Origin: Pseudarthrobacter oxydans
Lineage (GTDB): Bacteria; Actinomycetota; Actinomycetes; Actinomycetales; Micrococcaceae
Reading direction: 5' to 3'
Length of the DNA stretch: 64,000 nt
NCBI RefSeq assembly: GCF_013314975.1
Contig: NZ_JABTYH010000009.1
Coordinates: 1-64,000, forward strand
In this document: piece after piece, positions 33,354 to 43,060 of the stretch
Numbering within the stretch: the stretch's first letter is position 1
Layout: each line of letters opens with the position of its first letter
Program-made: the position numbers and the translations under genes
Notes under the pieces: model-generated
The model's database searches: none
What the model saw: only the letters and a program-made list of their open reading frames with translations
What the model was told of the DNA's origin: nothing

Positions 33354-34247
33354 TCAGGCGGCGCAGCCCTCCGGGCAGCGGAGGGTTTCCGGGCTGGAGG
33401 CGCACTCCGCGCAGTACAAGGTGAGGGTCCGGCAACTGGGGTTGGAGCAGTTCTCGAACTTGCTGGTGGGCGCTGCGCAGCGGGCGCACTGCCCGATGGT
33501 CTTCGCGTCGTCGCTGAACTCAAGGTGCATGCGTTTGTCGAAGACGTACAGCGAGCCCTCCCACAGGCCCTGGTCCTTGAAGGTTTCGCCGTAGCGGACA
33601 ATGCCGCCGTCCAGCTGGTACACCTCTTTGAAGCCCCGGTTCACCATCAGGCTGGACAGCACCTCGCAGCGGATCCCGCCGGTGCAGTAGGTGACCACGG
33701 GCTTGTCCTTGAGCCCGTCATACTTGCCGGACTCGAGCTCCTGGATGAAGTCATGGGTGGTGGCAACGTCCGGGACGATTGCGTCCTTGAACCGGCCGAT
33801 CTGCGCTTCGAAGGCGTTCCGCCCGTCAAAGAACACCACGTCCTCCCCGCTTTGCTTCTTGGCGTCAACGAGCTGGTGCAGTTCCTCGGGCTTGAGGTGG
33901 GTCCCGCCGCCCACCACCCCGTGGGCATCGACCTTCAGCTCGCCGGGGGCGCCGAAGGAGACAATCTCGTCGCGCACTTTGACGCTGAGGCGCGGGAAGT
34001 CCTCCGCACCGCCGTCGGACCATTTCACGTCGATGTCCCTGAAGCCTTGGTACTCGCGCGTTGTCTTCACGTACTGCTTCACGGCGCCGATCTCACCGCC
34101 CACGGTGGCGTTGATGCCGTCCTTGGAGATCAGGATGCGGCCCGTCAGTCCGAGCTTCTCGCAGAGCGCACGCTGCCAGAGCCGTACCGCCTCCGGGTCA
34201 GGGAGGGGGGTAAAGCCGTAAAAAAGCACAATCCGGTTTAAAGCCAC
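33354..34247 (-). CDS. trhO: tRNA uridine-34 hydroxylase (rhodanese family)
   Basis: 297 aa from a GTG at 34247 ([15 protein letters not shown]); longer in-frame starts would add unrelated sequence. TrhO (YceA) forms 5-hydroxyuridine at tRNA wobble positions. The N-terminal acylphosphatase-like part contains GINATVGG, the central rhodanese domain carries the active Cys in [10 protein letters not shown], and the C-terminus has a cluster of Cys pairs (CARC, CSNPSC, CAEC, CPEGC) of zinc-binding type. Convergent with lipoprotein B. Confidence 0.9.
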   Translation of the reverse strand: MALNRIVLFYGFTPLPDPEAVRLWQRALCEKLGLTGRILISKDGINATVGGEIGAVKQYVKTTREYQGFRDIDVKWSDGGAEDFPRLSVKVRDEIVSFGAPGELKVDAHGVVGGGTHLKPEELHQLVDAKKQSGEDVVFFDGRNAFEAQIGRFKDAIVPDVATTHDFIQELESGKYDGLKDKPVVTYCTGGIRCEVLSSLMVNRGFKEVYQLDGGIVRYGETFKDQGLWEGSLYVFDKRMHLEFSDDAKTIGQCARCAAPTSKFENCSNPSCRTLTLYCAECASSPETLRCPEGCAA

Positions 34248-34412
34248 GTATTTAAGGGTACCGGCACGCTTGGGACGGGCGGAGCGGGAACCGTGGCTGC
34301 CGGAGCGGCGGCCACGACTGCCGGCCCGTAACGGCGCTTTCGCCGCATCACAATTGCATAAGCTCTTGGCAGCCCCCTGTTGCTGGCGACCGGGCTGGAA
34401 TAGTCTCATGCC

Positions 34413-35105
34413 ATGAGTCCGGAAACCATGGTTGAAGACATCACTGGCCTTCTTGAGGTGTGGGTGGCCGGCTGGGCCGGTTGTCGCGGTTACCGGACAT
34501 CCACCGAGGGCCGGTTCCCTGCCGTGCTCCGTGCCGACACCAGCGGCGACTGGGAATTCTTCGCCTCCGAGCCCACGGACGATGAATTCGCAGCCCTGGC
34601 CGCTAAGACGGCGGAGGCGCCCGCGAGGGTCCTCACCATCCTCACCAATGACATCCCGCGTTACTCCGCCCTGGCGGAACGGCACGGCCTGAACGTGACC
34701 TCTGCCTCGCAGGCAATGATGATCGTGGACATGGAAACCCAGGACGCAGAGGATCCCTGGCTCCCCGACGACGACCTCACGCACTCAACGTGGGAGCAGG
34801 ACGGCGTGCACTACGCAGAGGTCCGCTCCGGCGACACCCTGGCGGCCAGCGGACGCGTCTTTGTGGTGGGGGAAACCGCGGTGTTCGACAAGATCATCAC
34901 CGAACCGGCTTTCCAGCGCCGTGGCTTGGGCAGTTTCATCATGCGGGCCCTGGCCGCCCAGGCCTTCGAGCACGACGTGCAGGAGGGCCTTCTCCTGGCC
35001 TCCGCTGACGGCCGGAAACTGTATTCCCACCTCGGCTGGACCACGGTTTCCCATGTGCTGATGCTCTCCGCATCCCACGACGGTTCCGACCTTTCCCTGA
35101 GCTGA
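34413..35105 (+). CDS. GNAT-family N-acetyltransferase
   Basis: 230 aa. The C-terminal GNAT domain (about 130-225) has the acetyl-CoA pyrophosphate loop [14 protein letters not shown] and the YSHLGWTTV strand. The N-terminal about 110 residues form a second, divergent lobe with GWAGCRGY. The substrate is unknown. Monocistronic in appearance, divergent from trhO. Confidence 0.85.
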   Translation: MSPETMVEDITGLLEVWVAGWAGCRGYRTSTEGRFPAVLRADTSGDWEFFASEPTDDEFAALAAKTAEAPARVLTILTNDIPRYSALAERHGLNVTSASQAMMIVDMETQDAEDPWLPDDDLTHSTWEQDGVHYAEVRSGDTLAASGRVFVVGETAVFDKIITEPAFQRRGLGSFIMRALAAQAFEHDVQEGLLLASADGRKLYSHLGWTTVSHVLMLSASHDGSDLSLS

Positions 35106-35164
35106 CCCGTCCTGTTACCCCCGTGGCGAACCGGGGCCGGCCAGGCCCCGCCGGGTGAAACAAT

Positions 35165-37546
35165 GTGGGGGTGAACCCCCATGACTCCCTGATTCCCTTG
35201 CTGGGCCGCGGCCCGGACCCGGAACAGCTCCGTCATGTGCGCACCATCCCGGCCCGCGAGGCCGAGCATGAGCCGTGGCCCGCGTGGGTGCACCCCGACC
35301 TGGTGGCGGCATACGGTTCGCTGGGCATCCAGGAGCCCTACCGGCACCAGGTGGAGGCAGCCGGCATAGCCCACGGCGGTGAACACGTGGTGGTGGCCAC
35401 CGGAACCGCGTCAGGGAAGTCGCTGGCGTATCAGCTGCCGGCCCTTGACGCCATCCACCGCTCCGAGCTCCGCGTCCTGGCCGACCCGGGGAAGATCCAC
35501 GACGACGGCGCCGTCACCCTGTACCTCTCCCCCACCAAGGCCCTGGCCGCCGACCAGCTCAACGCCATCCGCGCCCTGGAACTGCCCACCGTGCGGGCGG
35601 AAACCTATGACGGCGACACCGACCCCGCGTCCCGCCGCTGGATCAGGGACCACGCCAACTTCATCCTGGCCAACCCGGACATGCTCCACTTCGGGATCCT
35701 TCCCAACCATGCCTGGTGGGCGGGCTTCTTCCGCCGCCTGCGCTACGTGATCATTGACGAGGCCCACAGCTACCGGGGCGTTTTCGGCTCCCATGTGGCC
35801 AACCTGATGCGCCGGCTGCGCCGGATCTGCGCGTACTACGGTGCAGGTGCAGCCCATCCGGGGCCGGTGTTCATCGCAGCCTCCGCCACCGCGTCAGAGC
35901 CTGACGTGTCCTTCGCCCGCCTCATTGGTGCCCCGGTCAAGGCCGTGTCCCGTGACGGCTCCCCGCACGGTTCCACCACCGTGGCTTTCTGGGAACCTGC
36001 GCTGACCGAGGTCCGGGGCGAGAACGGCGCCAGGGAACGGCGGACGGCGGTGGCGGAAACTGCCGACCTGCTGGCGAACCTGGTGTCAGCGCGCATCCGC
36101 ACCATCGCGTTCATCAAGTCCCGGCGCGGGGCGGAAACCATCTCCTCGATCACCAAACGCCTCCTGGATGAGGTGGATCCCAGCCTGCCGCAGCGGGTGG
36201 CCGCCTACCGTTCCGGATACCTGCCCGAAGAACGCCGTGCGGTTGAACGGGCGCTGCGCTCCGGCGAGCTCCTGGGCGTTTCGAGTACCTCGGCGCTGGA
36301 ACTGGGCATTGATATCTCGGGCCTGGACGCCGTCCTGGTCGCAGGATGGCCCGGCACGCGGGCCTCCCTGTTCCAGCAGATCGGACGGGCCGGAAGGGCG
36401 GGCCAGGATGCCATCGCGGCCTTCGTGGCCAGCGACGATCCCCTGGACACCTTCCTGGTGAACCATCCCGAGGCGATCTTCGACGTGTCAGTGGAAGCGA
36501 CGGTCTTCGATCCCTCCAACCCCTACGTCCTGGGGCCGCACCTGTGCGCCGCGGCGGCCGAGCTTCCCCTGGGACCCGCGGAGCTGGGTCTGTTCGGAGC
36601 CACCGCGGAGTCCCTCCTGGACAGGCTGGTGGCGCAGGGCTACCTCCGGCGGCGGCCCGCGGGCTGGTTCTGGACACACTCCCAGAGCGCGGCCGCCATG
36701 GTGAACCTGCGGGCCGACGGCGGCGGGCCGGTGAGCATCGTGGATGCCGAGACCGGGTCCCTCCTTGGCACGATGGATTCCCCGCAGACGCACTACCAGG
36801 CGCACACCGGCGCCGTCTACATCCACCAGGGTGACAGTTACGTGGTGGAGGACCTCAACGAGGACGACCACTGCGTGATGGTGCGCCGCGCCAATCCCGA
36901 TTACTACACCACAGCCCGGGACGTGACCCAGATTGAGGTGCTGGAGACCCAGCGGACGGTGGAATGGGGTGACATCTCCGTTCATTTCGGCGACGTGAAA
37001 GTGACTACCCAGGTTGTCTCCTTCCAGCGCAAGGCACTCATCTCCAACGAAATCCTTGGGGAGGAGCCGCTGGAACTGGGTGCCCGCGAACTCTTCACCA
37101 AGGCCGTCTGGTTCGTGGTGGACAATCGCTCCCTCACCGGGGCAGGCCTTATCGAAGCCCAGTTCCCTGGAGCGCTGCACGCAGCGGAACATGCTGCGAT
37201 CGGCCTGCTGCCCCTGGTGGCGTCCAGCGACCGGTGGGACATCGGCGGGGTGTCCACGGCCCTGCACGCCGACACCGGGGTGCCCACCATCTTTGTGTAC
37301 GACGGACACCCCGGCGGCGCGGGATTTGCCGAACGCGGTTTCGACAAGGCCAAGGTCTGGCTGACAGCCACCCGTGACGCCATCAAGGCCTGCGAATGTG
37401 ATTCCGGGTGCCCTTCCTGCGTCCAGTCGCCCAAATGCGGGAACAAGAACAACCCGCTGGACAAGGGGGCCGCCGTCACCCTCCTCGACGTCCTGCTCAA
37501 GGACGCCACCGAAGGTGCTTCCCCGGGCCTGCAAGTCCGGCACTGA
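35165..37546 (+). CDS. DEAD/DEAH helicase with DUF1998 zinc cluster (MrfA/YprA-like)
   Basis: 793 aa with a GTG start at 35165 (a GTG two codons later is an alternative). Superfamily 2 helicase: Walker A GTASGKS (Lys85), DEAH box IIDEAHSYRG, motif III ASATASEP and motif VI QQIGRAGRAGQ. The C-terminal DUF1998 region has four cysteines in CECDSGCPSCVQSPKCG (about 743-757). This is the arrangement of MrfA, a 3'-5' DNA helicase in mitomycin-lesion repair, and of the related fungal Hrq1. It lies next to the tad locus, as Rv3649 does in M. tuberculosis. Confidence 0.9.
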   Translation: MGVNPHDSLIPLLGRGPDPEQLRHVRTIPAREAEHEPWPAWVHPDLVAAYGSLGIQEPYRHQVEAAGIAHGGEHVVVATGTASGKSLAYQLPALDAIHRSELRVLADPGKIHDDGAVTLYLSPTKALAADQLNAIRALELPTVRAETYDGDTDPASRRWIRDHANFILANPDMLHFGILPNHAWWAGFFRRLRYVIIDEAHSYRGVFGSHVANLMRRLRRICAYYGAGAAHPGPVFIAASATASEPDVSFARLIGAPVKAVSRDGSPHGSTTVAFWEPALTEVRGENGARERRTAVAETADLLANLVSARIRTIAFIKSRRGAETISSITKRLLDEVDPSLPQRVAAYRSGYLPEERRAVERALRSGELLGVSSTSALELGIDISGLDAVLVAGWPGTRASLFQQIGRAGRAGQDAIAAFVASDDPLDTFLVNHPEAIFDVSVEATVFDPSNPYVLGPHLCAAAAELPLGPAELGLFGATAESLLDRLVAQGYLRRRPAGWFWTHSQSAAAMVNLRADGGGPVSIVDAETGSLLGTMDSPQTHYQAHTGAVYIHQGDSYVVEDLNEDDHCVMVRRANPDYYTTARDVTQIEVLETQRTVEWGDISVHFGDVKVTTQVVSFQRKALISNEILGEEPLELGARELFTKAVWFVVDNRSLTGAGLIEAQFPGALHAAEHAAIGLLPLVASSDRWDIGGVSTALHADTGVPTIFVYDGHPGGAGFAERGFDKAKVWLTATRDAIKACECDSGCPSCVQSPKCGNKNNPLDKGAAVTLLDVLLKDATEGASPGLQVRH

Positions 37547-37556
37547 CCTGGACTGG

Positions 37557-37991
37557 CTAGGGCGGAGGCCCCGCACGGGAGCGCCCATGGGCTGAACCGA
37601 ACACCGTCCGTTCCACCAGCTCGGTCCTCACTTCAACGGTCTGGCCAGTACCCTCCGCGCAGCCCACCACGGCGGCCCCGTGCTGGGCAGCCACCTCCGC
37701 CGCAACGGTGCACGGTTCCCCGGAGGCAAGGCCGCGCAGGGCGTCGGCCGCTGCCAGTGCAGCAAGGTCGGCAGCGGCTGCCGCCCTGCTGGCCAGGACG
37801 GCCGACTGCGCCAGCAACAGCATCAGCGCCATGGCCGTCATCACCACCAGGGCAAGGCCGGCCGCCAGCACCGTCCCCGAACCGCGTTCCCGGTTGGTGC
37901 CGTCTGCATGGCCGTTCCGGCCTGAACCACGACGCCCGGTCATGTTCGCCCCGAGCCCGCGGCCCGTTCCGGGTGCCTTGCCGTGGGTCAT
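37557..37991 (-). CDS. Rv3654c-like TadE/helix-anchor protein
   Basis: 144 aa from the ATG at 37991, overlapping the upstream gene by 4 bp. After about 35 basic, Gly-rich residues there is GSGTVLAAGLALVVMTAMAL, a single TM helix preceded by a Gly/Glu-type pseudopilin processing context (RERGSGT). The remainder is an Ala-rich helix and a domain with two Cys. It matches the secretion-associated protein that ends the actinobacterial tad cluster. Last gene of that operon. Confidence 0.75.
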   Translation of the reverse strand: MTHGKAPGTGRGLGANMTGRRGSGRNGHADGTNRERGSGTVLAAGLALVVMTAMALMLLLAQSAVLASRAAAAADLAALAAADALRGLASGEPCTVAAEVAAQHGAAVVGCAEGTGQTVEVRTELVERTVFGSAHGRSRAGPPP

Positions 37992-38509
37992 CCCGCCGCC
38001 TCGCTCCGGGTGGAGGCCCGCGCAGTCAGATGCCACGGGATGGATGCGCCCAGGGGTCCACCCACCCTGTCTGTCACGGTGACATGCAGCCACTCGCCGT
38101 CGGCCGATACCGCCGCGGACGCCGACCCGCCGGCCAGGGTCCGGACGATTCTTTCCACAGTGGCGGAATCGTCACCACGGGCAAGTGCGCGGGCGCCGGC
38201 ACGCGCTCCCTCCTCCAATCGCAGCTGGGTGACCCCGGCGGAGGCCCCCGCCAGCAGCATGGCCAGCAGTAGCAGGACCGCGGGCAGGGTGACGGCAAAC
38301 TCCGCTGTCACCGCGCCGCACGACTCCTGGGCCGCGGGACCTCCGGTGGGACTGCAGGCCGCACGGTCCCGCCCGCCGGTAGGTCCGGTGGCGGACTGTG
38401 CGGCGGCGGACGGACCCGTGGTGGAGGGACCCGCGGCGGACTTACCTGCGGTGGTCTGGCCTGGACCGAACGGATCCGCGGCCGGGAGCACGGCCGGGGC
38501 CTCGGTCAT
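37988..38509 (-). CDS. TadE-like pseudopilin protein
   Basis: 173 aa from the ATG at 38509. The first 65 residues are low complexity with repeated GPS/GPT triplets and are unusual for the family. The TadE segment CGAVTAEFAVTLPAVLLLL follows, with the Glu five residues into the helix that is typical of type IV-like pilins. A C-terminal extracellular domain of about 80 residues completes it. Four-base ATGA overlaps join it to both neighbours. Confidence 0.8.
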   Translation of the reverse strand: MTEAPAVLPAADPFGPGQTTAGKSAAGPSTTGPSAAAQSATGPTGGRDRAACSPTGGPAAQESCGAVTAEFAVTLPAVLLLLAMLLAGASAGVTQLRLEEGARAGARALARGDDSATVERIVRTLAGGSASAAVSADGEWLHVTVTDRVGGPLGASIPWHLTARASTRSEAAG

Positions 38510-38853
38510 GGCAAGGCCAGCGCGGTGCGGATCAGGGTGAGCAGGAAGCCGCGGACCTCCTCGCTGCGAAGGATGAAGACAAGGAGCCCGGCAAAGCCCA
38601 CGGCGGCAAGGGTGGCGATGGCGTATTCGGCGGTTGCCATCCCTGCCTCTGATCCGAGGAGCCGGACCTTGCCCTTGATGGTCCGCGGCGCGCCTGCACC
38701 CGGATACAGTTCCACGGTGTGGGCGGTCAGCGGGCTGCTGCCCCCGGCGCGGAGGCCGTGGTGGCCGGTACCGCGGTGTTCCCGGGAGGCGGCACGGGCA
38801 GCGGCGGGCGCCGCGGCCCCGCCAGTGTAAGGGCGGCGGTGATGAGTGGACAT
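38506..38853 (-). CDS. DUF4244 small pilin-like protein
   Basis: 115 aa from the ATG at 38853, with a strong AAGGAAGG site. A variable N-terminal half is followed by GSEAGMATAEYAIATLAAVG, the DUF4244 core with TAEYA and one TM helix, which resembles Flp pilin. It probably forms the major small subunit of the fibre. The 140 bp upstream (38854-38993) break the otherwise overlapping gene chain and may hold an internal promoter or processing site; a short GCCTGTG/CACAGGC hairpin is at 38968-38991. Confidence 0.8.
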   Translation of the reverse strand: MSTHHRRPYTGGAAAPAAARAASREHRGTGHHGLRAGGSSPLTAHTVELYPGAGAPRTIKGKVRLLGSEAGMATAEYAIATLAAVGFAGLLVFILRSEEVRGFLLTLIRTALALP

Positions 38854-38993
38854 GTGGTGTTTCCTTCCTTTGGGCCGGTGGTGTTGCCGGCTGTCTTGAC
38901 TCTTCCGGGCCTGGCGTGGAGCGGTAAGCCGTGGGGGTTCGTAAGTGGAAAAGCCCAACGGTTTCCCGCCTGTGGAGGAGAAGACACAGGCGC

Positions 38994-39611
38994 CTAGGAA
39001 CCGGAAGGCACAAGGGCCAGGAGCACAGGAACCACGCCCAGGCAGATAAAGGCCGGAAGGGAGCAAAGGCCCAGCGGAACCACCAGCTTCACTCCCAGTG
39101 ATGCCGCGCGCTTCTCTGCGGCACGGAACCTCTCCCGGCGGAGCCGTGCCGCCTGCGCGTAGAGAATCGCTGACGACGGCGCACCTGTCAGGGCAGCGAA
39201 CCCCAGGGCGTCGCGTAGTTCCAGGACCTCGGGGAGCCGGACCGCGCTGCTGCGCCATGCGGTTTCCCAGTCGGCCCCGATTGCCAGTGCCGCCACCACC
39301 GGCCGCAGGGCTCCGCTGTACTTGCCAGAAGCCGAGGCTGCCACCAGTTCGAGTGAACGGCCGATGCCCGACCCGGCGTCCAGCATGGCGGCCACAAGTT
39401 CGAGCATCATGGCGGTGTCCCTGAGCCCTTCGGGCGCAGGTCCGGACAGATGCCCTCCGTCGCCGGCGGAGGCCTTCGCGCCGCGGCAGGTGGAGCCGTC
39501 GGACCAACTGCGCAGCCACTTGCGGGGCCTGCCCCGCCCGCTGCCGGCCAGGGCTGCCGCCGCGGCGAGGGTAAGGAAGATCGCGAGCACTGCGGCGGAA
39601 GGCGGGGTCAT
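38994..39611 (-). CDS. Type II secretion F-domain protein (TadC-like)
   Basis: 205 aa from the ATG at 39611 (ATGA overlap with the preceding gene). One N-terminal TM helix, then a T2SSF domain (LRDTAMMLELVAAMLDAGSG, with MLELVAA typical of the four-helix bundle) and a C-terminal pair of hydrophobic segments. It is the membrane platform partner of TadB for pilus assembly. Confidence 0.85.
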   Translation of the reverse strand: MTPPSAAVLAIFLTLAAAAALAGSGRGRPRKWLRSWSDGSTCRGAKASAGDGGHLSGPAPEGLRDTAMMLELVAAMLDAGSGIGRSLELVAASASGKYSGALRPVVAALAIGADWETAWRSSAVRLPEVLELRDALGFAALTGAPSSAILYAQAARLRRERFRAAEKRAASLGVKLVVPLGLCSLPAFICLGVVPVLLALVPSGS

Positions 39612-40378
39612 GGCGCTCCAGCCCCTGCTGCCGCGGCCACCAGCCTGGCCGACCACAACCGCCCGGCCACTGTCAGGCCGGCTCCGGCTGCAAGTGCTGC
39701 GAGTCCCCAGGGTGTTCCCAGCAGGATGGCGAGCGGGTCCACGCCCAGGGCCATTCCCAGGCCCAGCCCCATCAGCGGCAGCCAGGTAAGGAGGCTGACG
39801 GTGGCCTTTGGTCCGGCCAGGGCCGTCTGGCGGGCCGCGTCGGCGTCGTCCTCCACTTCAAGCTGCGCGGCGAACCTGGTCAGCACGTCCGCGAGCGGAC
39901 AGCCGCTTGCCTCCGCGATGTCGAAGCATGCCGCGAGCTCGGACCAGATGCGGGACTCTTTGTCCCGCCGGGGAAAGGCGGACGGCGACGCCCGACGGAT
40001 GGCTTCCGAAACGGGAAGGCCGCGGCCGGCGGCAGCACGCGCGGCGGCGAGCATGGCACCGGATCCCGCGGACAGGCCGTACGCATGGGAGCCGGACGAA
40101 CCGTAGACGTCCCAGATCTCCTCCCAGAGCCGTGCCGGCGTGCGGCCGCCTTTGAGCAGCGCGGCGAGTTGCTGTACCACCAGGGTCATGGGCGCCGCTG
40201 GCTGTGCTCCTCTCCCGGCACCACGCAGCTTCCGCGCAAAGCCGCCCCGCGAGGGGGCTTTGCGGCCCACAGCCGGGCCGGACACGCCGGTGCGGCGCAA
40301 CCTGGCGGGGGCACCCAGCGGCGGCCTGGCAAACAGCACCGCAGCCAGTCCCAGGGAAACGACAAGAAGGAGCATCAT
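39608..40378 (-). CDS. Type II secretion F-domain protein (TadB-like)
   Basis: 256 aa. An N-terminal TM helix, a basic linker (about 25-60), a T2SSF helical bundle (LVVQQLAALLKGGRTPARLWEE; AACFDIAEASGCPLADVLTR) and two C-terminal TM helices. Inner-membrane platform protein driven by TadA. It overlaps both neighbours by 4 bp. Confidence 0.87.
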   Translation of the reverse strand: MMLLLVVSLGLAAVLFARPPLGAPARLRRTGVSGPAVGRKAPSRGGFARKLRGAGRGAQPAAPMTLVVQQLAALLKGGRTPARLWEEIWDVYGSSGSHAYGLSAGSGAMLAAARAAAGRGLPVSEAIRRASPSAFPRRDKESRIWSELAACFDIAEASGCPLADVLTRFAAQLEVEDDADAARQTALAGPKATVSLLTWLPLMGLGLGMALGVDPLAILLGTPWGLAALAAGAGLTVAGRLWSARLVAAAAGAGAP

Positions 40379-41730
40379 GCGGGCAGTCCCGGGTCAAGCC
40401 CCAACCGTGCCGCCAGCGCCGTCCAGGCGGGGCCGGCGGCCACGCTACCCTCGACAGTTTCCAGGGCAGGCTGGACGGTGAGCCCGCCGGGGCCTTCCCC
40501 GATCAGGCCCACGCCCGCCACTGCCCGGCCGCGGCGCGTCCTGTCCACGTGGATGACCACGTCCAGCGCGCTCGCTGCCTGGAGCCTCACGCCGTCAGCG
40601 TTCATTCCGGCGAGCGCACCGAGCGCAGTGAGCCGGGCGGGAACAGCAGCGGCAGTGTTCGCATGGATGGTCCCGCCCCCGCCGCTGTGTCCGGTGTTCA
40701 TGGCAGTGAGAAGCTCCCGGACTTCCGCTCCGCGGCATTCGCCCACCACCAGCCTGTCCGGGCGCATGCGGAGCGCCTGCCGGACGAGATCGCCAAGGTC
40801 CACTTCTCCACCGCCTTCGAGGTTTCCGTGGCGTGACTCCAGGGACACCACATGCGGATGGACGGGATTCAGTTCCGAGGCATCCTCGATGAGGACCAAC
40901 CGTTCTGCCGGACTGCACAGGCCGAGCAGCGTGGAGAGCAGGGTGGTCTTGCCGGACCCGGTGGCCCCGCTGATGAGGAAGCTCAGCCTGCGCTCCACCA
41001 CCCGTTCCAGGACGTGCTGCAGTCCGGAGCTGAACATGCCGCTGTCCCGCAGCTCATCCATCGTGAAAACACGTTCGCGCCGGATCCGGATGCTGAGCAG
41101 CGTCCCGGCCGTTGAGACGGGCGGCAGCACGGCATGGACTCGGTAGCCGCCGGCCAGCCGCACGTCCACGCAGGGTGAGCCGTCATCAAGCCGCCTGCCG
41201 CCTGCCGCCACGAGCCGGCAGGCCAACGCCCGGAGCTGGGCCTCGTTGTCGAAGGCCACGGGCACCCGCTCGATGCCGCGGCCCCTGTCCACCCACACGG
41301 ACCCGGGAGCATTCACAAAGATGTCCGTTACGGCCGGGTCCCGGGTGAGGGACTGCAGGGGCCCCAGGCCGTTCAGCTCGGCGCTGATGCGCTCCACGGC
41401 GGCGAGCGAACCCGCAGTGCCCAAGAGCTTCCCTGTGGCCTGCACCGCCGCAGCCACGCGCGACGGCGTAACGGCTGCCGCGTCCGACATCATGGAATCC
41501 CGCACGGATTCCAGGAGTCCCAGGTCAACAGCCTGCCGCTCACCCGTGCGGCGTTCACGCCGGCGCCATTCGCCGGGGCCGGGTTCATCCGGGCGCCTGC
41601 CCTCCTGGCGGGGACTGACCAGGAGGGGACTGTCCTGGCGGGGATTGTCCCGGCCCGCGTCCAGGATCCGCGCCCGCCGCCGGATACCTGCCTCAGGGTC
41701 CGTTGCCCCAGCCGCCGCCTGGTGCCTCAT
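40375..41730 (-). CDS. tadA: TadA-family secretion ATPase
   Basis: 451-aa GspE/TadA hexameric ATPase. The Walker A motif is GATGSGKTT (Lys261), followed by an Asp box (LVLIEDASELNP), a Walker B/His region (LRMRPDRLVVGECRGAE) and GHSGGGGTIHAN. It powers assembly of a Flp/Tad-type surface fibre. The first about 60 residues are Arg-rich and poorly conserved. It overlaps the SsD/TadZ-like gene by 4 bp. Confidence 0.93.
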   Translation of the reverse strand: MRHQAAAGATDPEAGIRRRARILDAGRDNPRQDSPLLVSPRQEGRRPDEPGPGEWRRRERRTGERQAVDLGLLESVRDSMMSDAAAVTPSRVAAAVQATGKLLGTAGSLAAVERISAELNGLGPLQSLTRDPAVTDIFVNAPGSVWVDRGRGIERVPVAFDNEAQLRALACRLVAAGGRRLDDGSPCVDVRLAGGYRVHAVLPPVSTAGTLLSIRIRRERVFTMDELRDSGMFSSGLQHVLERVVERRLSFLISGATGSGKTTLLSTLLGLCSPAERLVLIEDASELNPVHPHVVSLESRHGNLEGGGEVDLGDLVRQALRMRPDRLVVGECRGAEVRELLTAMNTGHSGGGGTIHANTAAAVPARLTALGALAGMNADGVRLQAASALDVVIHVDRTRRGRAVAGVGLIGEGPGGLTVQPALETVEGSVAAGPAWTALAARLGLDPGLPA

Positions 41731-42968
41731 TCACGTTCTCCGGCGGCCAGCCCGTCCCCGAGGAGGTCCAGCACGGAAGCCGCGAAGTGCCGGACCGCCC
41801 GCCGCTTGCCCAGCTCAAGGAGGCGGCCCGATTCCATGGCCCCAGCGACTCCGCGCAGCTCAGGCACCCGCCCCTGGACCGGAAGTCCGATGGCCTCGGC
41901 GATCAGGGGGCCGTCCAGCGCTGCGCCGGGCTTGCCACGGACCAGGAGGGCAGCCTCAACCGGCGGAAACTCCTGGAGCAGCCGCACGGCCGCCACAGCA
42001 GCCTTCAGCTGCGCCGGGACCACCATGGCGATGCGGTCGCAGTCCCAGGCGAACGTATGGATGGGGTCGGCTCCCCGGCCAATGTCCACCACCACCAGCT
42101 CATACCCGCGGCGGGCAGCATCAAGGATGCCTGCGGTGGCGGCAGCGGCAACGGGTACCGGCTGCTCCCGGGTGGCAGGCCACGACAGGAATGAGAACCC
42201 GCCTGCAACAGGCAGCGAGTCCGCAAGCTGGATGGGATCGATGCTGCCCCTGGCCTCGGAAAGGTCGGGCCAGCGCAGGCCGGGATTCTCTTCGGCGGCC
42301 AGGGCCAGTTCCAGCCCGCCGCCCCAGGGATCGCCATCCACCAGCAGCACACGGGCTCCGAGTCCGGCCGCCGCCTGGGCGATCCAGATCGCAGCCGTGG
42401 TGGCCCCGGCACCGCCGCAACCGCCGGTCACGCCAAGGATCACCCCGCCTGGCCCGGGTGAACGGGACCGGCTGAGATGGTCGGCGAGCCATGCTGCGGC
42501 GTCGGGCAGGACAGCCACCCGTTCTGCACCGAGGACAGCCGCAAGATGCCACAGGCTGTCACCTTCGCCGTCAAGTCCCACCAGGACAGCGGGCGCCCGC
42601 CGGCGCGGGGGCAGCTCCCGGATGTCGCTTCCCACCAGCACGGCTGCCGCCCCGTCCCAATGCCGGCCTCCCTCTGCCGGGTTGGCGGCAACGCGCAGCT
42701 GCGCCCCGGCAGCGGCCACGATCCGCTCCACCTCGGCACGAAGGACAGGGGAGGACGTCACCAGCAGGATGTCCTCACCGCCGGCCGGCAGCCACGCGTC
42801 CCCGTCGCCTCCCGCAGTGCCCGCCGGCCCAAGGACATGGGGCCGTAAGCGTCCCGGCGGACCTGCCCCTTCCGGGCCGCCGGCGGCTCCGGCGTGCGAA
42901 GGATCAAGGTGGGACGGGTCAGGGTGCGAGGGATCAGGACGGGACGGGATCAGCTGGTGCCTGCTCAT
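41727..42968 (-). CDS. SsD/TadZ-like ParA-family protein, first tad gene
   Basis: 413 aa from the ATG at 42968. A receiver-like N-terminal domain (about 50-150) is followed by a ParA/MinD ATPase domain with the deviant Walker A GGCGGAGATT, and VVVDIGRGADP further on. The M. tuberculosis counterpart Rv3660c is called septum-site determining protein; in Tad systems TadZ places the machine. The extreme N-terminus has three tandem PDPSH-type repeats. First gene of a seven-gene minus-strand operon. Confidence 0.87.
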   Translation of the reverse strand: MSRHQLIPSRPDPSHPDPSHLDPSHAGAAGGPEGAGPPGRLRPHVLGPAGTAGGDGDAWLPAGGEDILLVTSSPVLRAEVERIVAAAGAQLRVAANPAEGGRHWDGAAAVLVGSDIRELPPRRRAPAVLVGLDGEGDSLWHLAAVLGAERVAVLPDAAAWLADHLSRSRSPGPGGVILGVTGGCGGAGATTAAIWIAQAAAGLGARVLLVDGDPWGGGLELALAAEENPGLRWPDLSEARGSIDPIQLADSLPVAGGFSFLSWPATREQPVPVAAAATAGILDAARRGYELVVVDIGRGADPIHTFAWDCDRIAMVVPAQLKAAVAAVRLLQEFPPVEAALLVRGKPGAALDGPLIAEAIGLPVQGRVPELRGVAGAMESGRLLELGKRRAVRHFAASVLDLLGDGLAAGERE

Positions 42969-43060
42969 ACAGCCACTCTCCGCCCCGGGACCACAGCGGG
43001 TAAGGACTCCAGCCACGTATGTGGAAAACCAGGTCCAGCAAGGCAAGGCAGAATAAGACC

